Source: Bacillota bacterium
Lineage (GTDB): Bacteria; Bacillota; Clostridia; Acetivibrionales; DTU013
NCBI GenBank assembly: GCA_023435305.1
Contig: JAEYRV010000037.1
Coordinates: 1-64,000, forward strand
Direction of reading: 5' to 3'
DNA length: 64,000 nucleotides
Shown one piece after another: positions 33,037 through 41,037 of the stretch; the stretch's first letter is position 1; every line of letters starts with the position of its first letter. The translations under genes were made by a program, and so were the position numbers. Below the pieces are notes generated by a model. That model was not told the origin of the DNA and made no database searches. It was given only the letters and a program-made list of their open reading frames with translations.

Positions 33037-33716
33037 ACGCTTTCCTCAAATTTATAGCCGGCTTTTACTCGTGTGCCGATATGTGCAGCCTTACTTCCCA
33101 TTTTTGACCTAAGCTTGCGGATATGGGTATCAACGGCTCTTGAATCCCCGAAATACTCATACCCCCAAACCTTTGAAAGCAGCATTTCTCTTGTCATGAC
33201 CCTGTCCTTGTTTTCCATCAGCACGACCAGCAGGTCGTATTCCTTCGGTGATAGCTCTATTTTTTGCCCGTCTATAGTCACATTCCTGGAAAGCAGATCC
33301 ACCCTGATGCCCGCCAGAGACAAAACATTTGCAGATTCTCCACCTATGGTTCCATTTGTACGTTTGATCAGGTTAAGGGATTTTGCTAAAAGGACCTTTA
33401 CGCTGAAGGGTTTTGTTACATAATCGTCCGCGCCGAGCTCATAACCGATTATTTTATCCTCCTCATCATCTCTGGCGGTAATGATGATGATGGGCACATC
33501 AGAGGCCCTGCGAAACCGCCTGCACAGCGAGAATCCGTCTATCCCCGGCAGCATGAGGTCGATCAGAGCGAGATCGTATTTATCCTTATCCCACAATTCA
33601 AGCGCCGTTAATCCGTCGGATGCGCCATCAACTATAAAGCCGCTCTCCTCAAAGTAGTCGGTCATTATTTCTCTCAAACCGTCATCATCTTCCACCAATA
33701 AGACTCTTTTCTCCAT
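33033..33716 (-). CDS. OmpR-family response regulator
   Basis: A 227-residue regulator. The receiver domain has acidic pocket EDD at 9-11, phosphoacceptor D53 and K102. The C-terminal winged helix (about 130-225) has the family ending SRAVDTHIRKLRSKMG...TRVKAGYKFEE. It is paired with the overlapping kinase gene. Tandem TGTGTACT direct repeats with 11-bp period in the operon promoter (38362-38380) have the geometry OmpR-type proteins bind, so autoregulation is likely. Confidence 0.94.
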   Translation of the reverse strand: MEKRVLLVEDDDGLREIMTDYFEESGFIVDGASDGLTALELWDKDKYDLALIDLMLPGIDGFSLCRRFRRASDVPIIIITARDDEEDKIIGYELGADDYVTKPFSVKVLLAKSLNLIKRTNGTIGGESANVLSLAGIRVDLLSRNVTIDGQKIELSPKEYDLLVVLMENKDRVMTREMLLSKVWGYEYFGDSRAVDTHIRKLRSKMGSKAAHIGTRVKAGYKFEESV

Positions 33717-33736
33717 ATTCCAGCCTCACCGACATT

Positions 33737-35158
33737 TTATTCCTTGACCATCAAATCTACTCTGCCCTGTAAAATACGGGCAGTTTCCTCCGAGGTCCTT
33801 TGTCCGTCAAAGTATTTTCGGGTTTCTTCCATTATGATCTCTGTAATTTGCCAGTTTTGATTATCATACACGGAGATATTCGAAAAAACAGGGTCATCGG
33901 CAGTCAACTCCACATTCGTTCCATCAACCTTTTCCATTTCGATTTTCCGTGCCATAGCATCTTTATTTACAGGAAAGAAATATAATTCGGGCGATGTCTG
34001 CATCTCTTCTGATATAAGAAATTTTATAAACTTCCATGCCGCGCCCTTGCTTTTTGAATTATTATTGATACCGTACTCCTTGAATATATTGGCATATACA
34101 GTGGATTCGCCATCCATGGATGGGATCGTATATGTATTATCCGATTCTCCGGGGCTTTTCAAATCCCTCAGGCAATTTGTATCATTCTGATCCTCCATCA
34201 AAAAGAACAGGTTTTCCCACCCTGTATCCGTATTGGTATTCTTCCTGGTATTAAAGAAAAGCTTTCTGTCTTCAGCACTTTTGATTAATTCGATCAGCCT
34301 GACAAATCTGCCCGAGGTAAAATCACATTCCCTGGTATCAGCCTTTACAAACTCTCCGTAATATCTTCTGAGCATATTCCGGAAAAGCGCTTCAGCGTCC
34401 TGATATAGTACAAAGCTATCTTTAGCGCCATGTGCTTTCAGAACCTCACCTGCCGTATCAAAAAAAGCCTCCAGCGTTAGCCCGTTGGATACAGCCTCTT
34501 TGGGAAGGATGAATTTTGCATACATCAAATCCACCGTAAATGCTACCGGCATCGTATACAAACCGCCCTTATATTTCATGCCGTTTATTATATTCCCGTA
34601 ATAGCTGCTGCTGTCAAATTCCGTGTCCTGCCGGATGATCCTGTCCATATCGCATAAAAACCCGTTATCTGCAAATTTTCCCACAGGCATGTAAAACGTT
34701 TCGATGATATCGGGGCCGGCCCCCGACATCAGTTCAGTATTTATAGTTTTTATGTACTTCTCCCCTCCGGGGTCCGTATTCTCAGATACAACCAGAGTAC
34801 CTCCGTCTTCTGTCTGCTGGGTCATGGTTTCTCCCATGCTTGTATAGTACTTCAGATCGACCACGATACCCGGATTGGCTTCCTGAAATTTCATTACTGC
34901 CATTTCCATAAATCTGTCTTCCGGAATACTGAGTGCAATGGTGATCCTGGTATTATCCTCCTTGCCCATGTCCAATACACCTGTATTGGTATCCGAAGTG
35001 CCGGAAACACCTGCATCGCCTGCAGAGCCCGCATCAGGCCCCGCCGTTCCGCCCGTCACATCTCCGTCCGGCAGAACGCCAGCCTGCTCATTGCTGCCGC
35101 ATGCTGTCATAGTAAACATAATAAAAATCACTAGTAATACTGAAACTATCTTTCTCAT
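33737..35158 (-). CDS. Solute-binding lipoprotein of the ABC/adaptor operon
   Basis: A 473-residue family-1 type extracellular solute-binding protein. The lipobox is TMTAC (lipidated C20). Residues 22-60 are a Gly/Asp/Ala/Thr linker with short repeats. The two-lobed binding domain follows (TRITIALSIPEDRFMEMAVMKFQEANPGIVVDLKYY..., SGAGPDIIETF, GLYTMPVAFTVDLMYA). GGAGAGG lies 7 nt before the ATG of MRKIVSV. It lies between the HlyD-like adaptor and the response regulator in one operon with two permeases. The ligand is unknown; sugar-type relatives are the closest by pattern. Confidence 0.87.
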   Translation of the reverse strand: MRKIVSVLLVIFIMFTMTACGSNEQAGVLPDGDVTGGTAGPDAGSAGDAGVSGTSDTNTGVLDMGKEDNTRITIALSIPEDRFMEMAVMKFQEANPGIVVDLKYYTSMGETMTQQTEDGGTLVVSENTDPGGEKYIKTINTELMSGAGPDIIETFYMPVGKFADNGFLCDMDRIIRQDTEFDSSSYYGNIINGMKYKGGLYTMPVAFTVDLMYAKFILPKEAVSNGLTLEAFFDTAGEVLKAHGAKDSFVLYQDAEALFRNMLRRYYGEFVKADTRECDFTSGRFVRLIELIKSAEDRKLFFNTRKNTNTDTGWENLFFLMEDQNDTNCLRDLKSPGESDNTYTIPSMDGESTVYANIFKEYGINNNSKSKGAAWKFIKFLISEEMQTSPELYFFPVNKDAMARKIEMEKVDGTNVELTADDPVFSNISVYDNQNWQITEIIMEETRKYFDGQRTSEETARILQGRVDLMVKE

Positions 35159-35216
35159 AATAATTCCTCTCCTATATATTAACATAATCTGTATATCATA
35201 AGTACATAGAAACCCA

Positions 35217-36458
35217 CTATTCTCTTCGGATCTTAACTCTATCTCCGGCAAAAACCGGGCGGCTGCTCTCGGTCACGACCTTCTCGAAGGGATTCAGTCC
35301 GTCCTCTACTGCCGTGTGCAGTTTATCCGAAGCTTTAACATATATGAAAGCCTTCTGCAGATAAAACTCCCTGCCCAACGTGCTTTTTCTTTCTTTTATC
35401 ACATAAACAAATTTCCTCCCGTTCGAATCCTCGTGGATCGCTGTATTCGGAACGATGGTATCATAGATGCCGGACTCCTTTTTAACAGATATCTCCGCCA
35501 GTTCGCCTCCCTTCAGGTCAGCATCGTCAAGCAATACATTTATTTTCAGCACAGTATCGGAATTGTTGCGTATAGAAACAATCGAATGGATAACAGTATT
35601 GATCTCCCGCTTATCCAATGAAGGGATATTGACCGTCACATCGTCCCCTACACCCAGATACTTGCCTTCCTGCATAGTTACACAAAATTCAGCATGGAAT
35701 CCGCCATGGTTATTTGCAATCGACAATACAGGCTTTGTGATATCAGTCACAGTACCTTTACCTGCTCCGATCTCCCAAATGTAGCCATCAATAGGCGAAT
35801 ATAGTGTTCTGGATTCTGTAATACGCGTTTTCAGAGAAGCTATACCCTCTTCAAGCTGATTCAGTTCGATATGTAACCTGGCTTGTGCAGCCTTACCTTC
35901 TATCTGCAATCTCTCACGCTCTTCTTTTGCATCCTCAAGGGCTGTCCTTAATGCTTCAATATTTGCAGCCGTTTCCGCCCCTGCATTATAGAGATCATTC
36001 GCATCATCAAGCGCTTTTTGCGCCGATACGACCTTATCACCGGCATTTTTTATTTCAAAACCTCTTCTTTGCTCCGCCAGGTCTTCCTCCAATTTCATGA
36101 TCTCCAATTCTGAAGCCTTTACATTCAACTCCTCCGACAGCTCTTCCACATCAAATTCAGCCAGCGCCTGTCCCTTCGACACATTATCGCCCTTATTGAC
36201 AAATATGCTTTTGACTCTTAGCGCATTATCCGAATATATCTCATGCAGTTCCAGCGGAGTCACAACTGTCTGGGCTTCCACACTGTAGGAGAGCCGTCCC
36301 GATCCGACGCCGGCTGCCACCACGGAGGTAAGTCCCAAATTGTTGAGAGTACTCGAAAAAAAAGTAAGCAGCAGCATTATAATGGCAAATATATATATCA
36401 CCCGCTTCAGTACCCTCTTTCTCACCGGCTTTATGGTATATGCATTTTCAGTGATCAC
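35217..36458 (-). CDS. HlyD/MacA-like membrane-fusion adaptor in importer operon
   Basis: A 413-residue membrane-fusion protein. It has one N-terminal membrane helix (about residues 18-40), a biotinyl-lipoyl-like half (VKSIFVNKGDNVSKGQALAEFDVEEL), a coiled-coil hairpin (about 110-220, rich in Glu/Ala/Lys), and a second lipoyl half (LYSPIDGYIWEIGAGKGTV) with beta-barrel segments. A GTG start is chosen because AGGAGG lies 7 nt upstream. Such adaptors normally work with efflux pumps, yet the flanking genes are sugar-uptake-type permeases and a solute-binding lipoprotein. That combination is unusual. Confidence 0.85.
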   Translation of the reverse strand: MITENAYTIKPVRKRVLKRVIYIFAIIMLLLTFFSSTLNNLGLTSVVAAGVGSGRLSYSVEAQTVVTPLELHEIYSDNALRVKSIFVNKGDNVSKGQALAEFDVEELSEELNVKASELEIMKLEEDLAEQRRGFEIKNAGDKVVSAQKALDDANDLYNAGAETAANIEALRTALEDAKEERERLQIEGKAAQARLHIELNQLEEGIASLKTRITESRTLYSPIDGYIWEIGAGKGTVTDITKPVLSIANNHGGFHAEFCVTMQEGKYLGVGDDVTVNIPSLDKREINTVIHSIVSIRNNSDTVLKINVLLDDADLKGGELAEISVKKESGIYDTIVPNTAIHEDSNGRKFVYVIKERKSTLGREFYLQKAFIYVKASDKLHTAVEDGLNPFEKVVTESSRPVFAGDRVKIRRE

Positions 36459-36485
36459 TCCTTGACCTCCTTTCAGCAAACGTTC

Positions 36486-37394
36486 CTACCCCTTTATCCC
36501 GGCAAGCTGTATTCCCATACCCGTGACCAAATACTCCTCACCGTACAGAAATACCAGTATCGCCGGCAGCATATATACAAAAGCAGCCGCAAAAGCAATA
36601 CCGGGCTCTTCTTTATTGATATTCGAGAGGAAAACAGACAGCGGCTCCTCCAGTGGATCACTAAGGAAAATAAGAGGCTGCTCCACCATATTCCAGTTAT
36701 CCATGAACAGTAATATAAAAAGAGCAGCCAGTCCCGGCTTCAGCAGCGGGATCACAATTTTGAGGAATATATGCAGGTGCCCTGCTCCATCGATTTTTGC
36801 TGCTTCTATGTAACTCAGCGGTATGGATACGGTATACTGCCTCAGAAGAAATACTCCGAAGGTGCCGAATATCCCTGGCAGGATTATGGATAGTGCGCTT
36901 CCCATAATGCCAAGCTTTTGGGCAATGATATAGTTCGGTACAAGCGTCACCTGGAACGGCAGCAGCATTGTAATGATGTAGAGAAAGAAAATCACACCTG
37001 CTGGCTTTGATTTTAACAGCATAAAGGCATACGCGGCCATCGCTGCTACAACAAGCTGTCCGATTGCTATGGGCAGAGTCAGTTTTATAGAATTCCAGAA
37101 CATGAACAGGTATTGTGGTCTATCTATCAGAACGCTTTTATATTGTTTCAGCGTTGCCTCATAAGGAATAAGTCTGAAGGCCATATACCTTTCCGCCGAA
37201 TCCGGCGCTTCCGGCTTTTCTGCTCCTGTACCGTAGTATTCTGAGATCTCCCAGCTATCCATAAAGGAATCCGCCAGTGTGAATACAGCAGGAAAGATCA
37301 TTGTCAAGCCAATCAGGAGCAATATGACTGATAAGCACAGACTTTTAAGCATTGCAGCCTTTTTTTGGTTACATATAGAACTAAAGCGGGTCAT
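36486..37394 (-). CDS. Carbohydrate-type ABC permease (MalG-like)
   Basis: A permease of about 302 residues with six membrane segments. The EAA loop is YIEAAKIDGAGHLHIFLKIVIPLLKPGLAAL. An extracytoplasmic stretch with YGTGAEKPEAPDSAERYMAFRLIPYEATLKQYKSVL follows TM1, as in many MalG-like proteins. Two starts are possible. I prefer the ATG of MTRFSS (AGGA 9 nt upstream); an ATG 30 nt earlier directly follows the stop of the partner permease. No ATPase gene is in the operon, so a shared MsmX-type ATPase is presumed. Confidence 0.87.
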   Translation of the reverse strand: MTRFSSICNQKKAAMLKSLCLSVILLLIGLTMIFPAVFTLADSFMDSWEISEYYGTGAEKPEAPDSAERYMAFRLIPYEATLKQYKSVLIDRPQYLFMFWNSIKLTLPIAIGQLVVAAMAAYAFMLLKSKPAGVIFFLYIITMLLPFQVTLVPNYIIAQKLGIMGSALSIILPGIFGTFGVFLLRQYTVSIPLSYIEAAKIDGAGHLHIFLKIVIPLLKPGLAALFILLFMDNWNMVEQPLIFLSDPLEEPLSVFLSNINKEEPGIAFAAAFVYMLPAILVFLYGEEYLVTGMGIQLAGIKG

Positions 37395-37425
37395 GTCCGG
37401 CCATCCTTTCCAGTCAGGGTTCATT

Positions 37426-38313
37426 TCAGTAAAAGTCCTTCGCTGCTTTCCTCTCTAACAGATACATGATCAGGAGCACCAGTGTTATAAGCATAGCTAT
37501 GATATACGCCGCCGAAGTCAGCTTCGGATAATTCAGCTCAAGGAACATGTTATTCATAAAATTTTGCAGCATATATACATTTTCATTGGGGTGCCTGCCA
37601 AAGATCAGATATATTTCCCTGAAAATCTTAAAGCAGTTTACAATAGAAATAGTAAAAATGAAGAATATTGTCGGTACAAGGCCGGGCAGGGTTATATAGG
37701 CGAATTTTCTGAAAAGCCCGGCGCCATCGATATCTGCGGATTCATAGTACTCAATGGGAATTCCTCCTAGTCCGGCAGTATAAAGTATCATGTTGTACCC
37801 GATATTCTTCCATAGGTATACCGTAGTGGCCACCGCAATACCCCATGTACCGTTGAGAAAATCCAATGGACCTGTGCTCATGCCTGCCAGCAAATGATTC
37901 ATTACACCGTTTTTCTCAAAAAAAATCTGCCAAAACAGTATTACAGTTGCAGCCGGGACTGCAATAGGAGATACAAACAGCGTTCTTGCAGACCTGGCGA
38001 AAAACGCGGAACGAGCAAGGGTCAGCGCTATAACAAGCGGCAATATGGTATTCAGGAATACGGAAGGTATCATAAAAAGCGCTGTGTTTTTCAACGCCAA
38101 TAGAAAGGTGCCGTTTCTGAACAGCCCGATGATATTCCCCAGTCCGATAAATCTGCCGTTAACAGGATGATCTGTCAAGGCATAGCCGATCCCTGCGATG
38201 AATGGTACCAGGAAAAACAGGAGAAACCCGCATAGGCTCGGAAGCAGAAAGAGGATGACCGGCATCTGCCTTGCCCGCCTTTTTATCAGTATTCGTATTG
38301 CAGACATCATCAT
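37426..38313 (-). CDS. Carbohydrate-type ABC permease (MalF-like)
   Basis: A 295-residue permease with six membrane segments. The EAA loop is YYESADIDGAGLFRKFAYITLPGLVPTIFF. The N-terminus PVILFLLPSLCGFLLFFLVPFIAGIGYALTD is typical for MalF-type components of sugar importers. It is the first gene of the six-gene operon. AAGGTG lies 8 nt before the ATG. Confidence 0.88.
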   Translation of the reverse strand: MMMSAIRILIKRRARQMPVILFLLPSLCGFLLFFLVPFIAGIGYALTDHPVNGRFIGLGNIIGLFRNGTFLLALKNTALFMIPSVFLNTILPLVIALTLARSAFFARSARTLFVSPIAVPAATVILFWQIFFEKNGVMNHLLAGMSTGPLDFLNGTWGIAVATTVYLWKNIGYNMILYTAGLGGIPIEYYESADIDGAGLFRKFAYITLPGLVPTIFFIFTISIVNCFKIFREIYLIFGRHPNENVYMLQNFMNNMFLELNYPKLTSAAYIIAMLITLVLLIMYLLERKAAKDFY

Positions 38314-38346
38314 AATAATCGCACCTTTGTTTCCTTCCTGCGAATC

Positions 38347-38380
38347 ATTATACAGCCCGGGTGTGTACTCCTTGTGTACT
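38347..38380 (-). promoter_or_regulatory. Operon promoter with OmpR-type direct repeats
   Basis: On the minus strand a perfect TATAAT (38347-38352) lies about 35 nt before the first permease gene. In place of a -35 box there are two direct repeats of AGTACACA (plus-strand TGTGTACT at 38362-38369 and 38373-38380) with an 11-bp period. This is the layout expected for activation by an OmpR-family regulator, and one is encoded in the same operon. Confidence 0.6.
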
Positions 38381-38393
38381 TCAGGTTAATTTT

Positions 38394-38465
38394 GGGGTCA
38401 GGCTTGAAATATTCCCTTATTCGCTTATGGAAAAGAGAATAAGGGAATATTTCAAGCCTGACCCC
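38394..38465. repeat. REP/BIME-like palindromic element, locus 3
   Basis: GGGGTCAGGCTTGAAATATT plus CCCTTATTC is repeated as a perfect inverted copy, giving a 29-bp stem around a 14-nt loop. The sequence matches the elements at 24055-24165 and 26378. It lies between the divergent permease and Nif3-like genes, directly next to the regulatory repeats. Confidence 0.85.
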
Positions 38466-38529
38466 CTCGAAGAATGCAACCGATTAATGTAATATATAAA
38501 CAAGAATAAATAACTTCGAGGTGAGCCGT

Positions 38530-39324
38530 ATGGATATAAAAGTTTCAGACGTGTATAAAAAGCTGACATCAGGCATGGCGCCTATCGAAAATACCGTCGA
38601 CGGACTTCTGGCAGGAAGCCCGGACACGCCGGTAAAGGGCATTGCTGTTACATTCCTGGCGACACAGGAGATAATTGAAAAAGCGCGGGACATGGGAGCC
38701 AATCTGATCATTTCACACGAGGGCATATATTTCAGCCATTGGGACAATAGGGACAAGCTTGATACTGACCAGGTATTCCGGGATAAAAGCCGGCTTATCG
38801 AAAAATGCGGCATGTCCATTATTCGTTTCCACGACTACATACACAGACGGTTGCCTGACCAGGTAACCAGAGGGCTCGTCAGCGCTCTGGGCTGGGATAA
38901 GCTTGAGGTAGAAAACAGAGATATAGTTACATTAGTCGAGATCCCTGAAATGACATTGGAGCAGTTGATTCCGCATATAAAACAGAAACTCGGCATCAGC
39001 CATCTGCGTTATGTCGGTGACCCAAAGACAATATGCCGCCGTGTTGGAGTGCTGGTCGGCTACAGAGGTTCTGGTGACTCTATCATACCAGTCTTTTCAA
39101 AGGATGCTGCCGATCTGGTGATATGCGGCGAAGGGCCTGAATGGGAAGCGCCCGAGTATGTTCGTGATGCCGTATATCAGAATAAGAACCGGGCATTGAT
39201 CGTACTCGGCCATGCGGAAAGCGAAAATCCGGGCATGGAGCATTACACAGCATATCTCAGGGGTATTCTGCCAGGCATCCCCATTCACTATATAAAGAAT
39301 GACCCTATATTCAAGCTGGGCTGA
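38530..39324 (+). CDS. Nif3/YbgI-like dinuclear metal-centre protein
   Basis: A 264-residue member of the Nif3-like family. Features are NLIISHEGIYF (metal-binding His), the RFHDYIHRR segment, the PKTICRRVGVLVG strand and the C-terminal GHAESENPGMEHY (metal-binding His and Glu). The family binds two metal ions, and its role is still debated (possible GTP cyclohydrolase-like or chaperone function). AGGTG lies 7 nt before the ATG of MDIKVS. It is monocistronic. Confidence 0.82.
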   Translation: MDIKVSDVYKKLTSGMAPIENTVDGLLAGSPDTPVKGIAVTFLATQEIIEKARDMGANLIISHEGIYFSHWDNRDKLDTDQVFRDKSRLIEKCGMSIIRFHDYIHRRLPDQVTRGLVSALGWDKLEVENRDIVTLVEIPEMTLEQLIPHIKQKLGISHLRYVGDPKTICRRVGVLVGYRGSGDSIIPVFSKDAADLVICGEGPEWEAPEYVRDAVYQNKNRALIVLGHAESENPGMEHYTAYLRGILPGIPIHYIKNDPIFKLG

Positions 39325-39464
39325 AATTCGACATTCAACACCCAGCCAAGGAGTAAGAGACGTCTAATTTGCTCACAGCTAACACGGGAATTATTTTCTA
39401 ACAGAGAATTCACATGAATAAGTCCGGAATAAGGCCGCAATCTCATAGTCCCGGCAACCCGCAG

Positions 39465-39498
39465 AAAAAGCACAATGCAAAATGCATTGTGCTTTTTT
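39465..39498. terminator. Bidirectional terminator after HPF gene
   Basis: GCACAATGCA and TGCATTGTGC form a perfect 10-bp stem with a tiny loop. It is flanked by AAAAA on the left and TTTTTT on the right, and so can serve both the HPF gene and the Nif3-like gene. Confidence 0.85.
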
Positions 39499-39532
39499 AG
39501 CTTTACTATCAAAAGATCAAATAATGCCGTGT

Positions 39533-40066
39533 TTAGAACTCAGGCTCTATCAGGCCATAATTACTGTCCTTGCGCTTGTATACCACATTCACCTGATTTG
39601 TCTCGGCATTGGAGAACATGAAGAACTCATGGCCCAGCAAATTCATCTGCAGAATAGCTTCCTCCACCGGCATCGGCTTTACTGCAAATTTCTTTGTACG
39701 AACCACTCTGAATTCGGTCTCTTCTTCAACAAACGTGTCCGCCCTGAAAGCATCCGGTTGTTCAAATGCTCCTGAATGCAGTCTCTTCGACAGTCTTGTC
39801 TTATTCTTTCTGATCTGTCTTTCAAGTATATCCTCAGCCTTGTCGATACATGCGTACATGTCTTCGCCGGCTACTTCGGCCCTAAGCGTTATTCCCCCGG
39901 AAGGTATGGTGACCTCCAGGATATGTCGGTTCCTCTGTATACTCATTGTGACCTGAGCCTCGGTCTGTGGGTTGAAAAATTTCTCAAGCTTGCCCAGCTT
40001 CTTGTTTACTCTGTCCTTTAGTGCTTCTGTTACATCAAAATTCTTTCCTGTGATCTTAAACTTCAT
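39533..40066 (-). CDS. hpf: Long-form ribosome hibernation promoting factor
   Basis: A 177-residue long HPF that dimerises 70S ribosomes into 100S particles in stationary phase. The N-terminal S30AE domain (MKFKITGKNFDVTEALKDRVNKKLGKLEKFF) and the C-terminal dimerisation domain (VVRTKKFAVKPMPVEEAILQMNLLGHEFFMFSNAETNQVNVVYKRKDSNYGLIEP) are both complete. The ATG of MKFKI is used (AAGGGG 9 nt upstream). A leader of about 95 nt contains an 8-bp hairpin (CCGGTATC/GATACCGG). The gene lies next to the DnaA-box cluster. Confidence 0.95.
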   Translation of the reverse strand: MKFKITGKNFDVTEALKDRVNKKLGKLEKFFNPQTEAQVTMSIQRNRHILEVTIPSGGITLRAEVAGEDMYACIDKAEDILERQIRKNKTRLSKRLHSGAFEQPDAFRADTFVEEETEFRVVRTKKFAVKPMPVEEAILQMNLLGHEFFMFSNAETNQVNVVYKRKDSNYGLIEPEF

Positions 40067-40160
40067 GTTCATTGCCCCTTTCCCAATTATTATTGATATG
40101 CCGTACCCGGTATCCGAAAAGTGATACCGGCCCGTTTTTTGTCCCACACATGCTAAATGC

Positions 40161-40189
40161 TTATTAAAATGACATATATTTGTATTCAA
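40161..40189 (-). promoter_or_regulatory. Promoter of hpf
   Basis: Minus-strand TTGAAT (40184-40189), a 17-nt spacer and TAATAA (40161-40166), about 95 nt before the start codon. Confidence 0.5.
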
Positions 40190-40287
40190 CAGCGATTGAT
40201 ATAAATCCTTCCAAAATTATCGCTATATTTTATAAAAAATATACATATTTCAACAAGCAGCCTTCAAAATGCCAATAATCAAGCTCC

Positions 40288-40517
40288 TGTGGATTGTTCA
40301 TTAAATATACACAAAACATGCGTTTTGTGTATATTTTGCTGTGGATAATGTTGATAAACCTGTGAATAACCCAAAATCAAGCACTTTCAAAGCTGTGGAA
40401 AAACCTTTTACAAAGGTGTCAAAATGCAGTTTTTCCGTGTGGATAAAAATGCCCGCAGCACTTGCAAAATGCGGCCTGCGGGTACACGCAAATGTAGCCC
40501 TGCATAGGTTATACACA
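40288..40517. other. DnaA-box cluster
   Basis: Four exact matches to TTATNCACA lie within 180 bp: 40340-40348, 40361-40369 and 40438-40446 in one orientation, and 40509-40517 in the other. Near matches are TGTGGATTG (40288-40296), ATATACACA (40305-40313), TGTGTATAT (40326-40334) and TGTGGAAAA (40394-40402). An A/T-rich stretch lies at 40220-40258. No dnaA, dnaN or rpmH gene is near, so a DnaA-titration or transcription-control site is likelier than the chromosomal origin. The interval 40067-40561 contains no gene. Confidence 0.65.
40303..40336. other. Perfect inverted repeat within DnaA-box region
   Basis: AAATATACACAAAAC (40303-40317) and GTTTTGTGTATATTT (40322-40336) form a perfect 15-bp palindrome with a 4-nt centre. 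Each arm includes a near-match DnaA box, so the palindrome could be a binding site, a cruciform or a transcript hairpin. Confidence 0.7.
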
Positions 40518-40561
40518 GGGCTGAGAATTTACTTTTGACTTTTACTTATATTTATTCCGGA

Positions 40562-40843
40562 TCAGCGATTTGAAAAGCACTCGCTGCAATAGACCGGTTT
40601 GTCCAGACGCGGCTTGAAAGGAACCTTGGTTTCCTTGCCACACTGCGCGCAGACTGCGTCAAACATTTCTCTTTCTCTTTTAGCACCATCTCTGCCATAC
40701 TGGGACTTCCTTGACGACCTGCAATCCTTGCATCTTCCGGGTTCATTCTGGAAACCCCTGGCTGAGTAAAACTCCTGTTCACCCGCGGTAAATACGAATT
40801 CCTGTCCACAATCCTTGCATACTAACGTTTTGTCTTCGAACAT
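40562..40843 (-). CDS. Zinc-ribbon protein (zf-trcl-like)
   Basis: A 93-residue protein with four CxxC pairs. The first two (CKDC at about 9-12 and CKDC at about 38-41) form the probable zinc-ribbon of the zf-trcl type, with FYSARGFQNEPGRCKDCR. The second two (CAQC and CSEC) form another ribbon near the C-terminus, with VPFKPRLDKPVYC. Such proteins are common in Clostridia and their function is not known. GAGGGG lies 7 nt before the ATG. It reads away from the GH94 gene and towards the DnaA-box cluster. Confidence 0.85.
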   Translation of the reverse strand: MFEDKTLVCKDCGQEFVFTAGEQEFYSARGFQNEPGRCKDCRSSRKSQYGRDGAKREREMFDAVCAQCGKETKVPFKPRLDKPVYCSECFSNR

Positions 40844-41037
40844 TTATGGTCCCCTCGCTTTAGAAAGATTAGTAATCTCTGCTGACGCAGTACATACTTG
40901 ATTTATGGAGAACTAGCATTTACTAGTAAACCAAACATTTACATTATATTACACAGAAGTCAACTAATCAAGCTATTTCGCTATTTTTTTAGCTTTATCA
41001 GCTTTTTATGCACAAAAGCAATCGCTTTCGATCGAAA

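Noticed and set aside
40067..40561. Chromosomal replication origin
   Set aside because: DnaA boxes are clustered, but dnaA, dnaN, rpmH, gyrase and recF genes are all missing from the neighbourhood.
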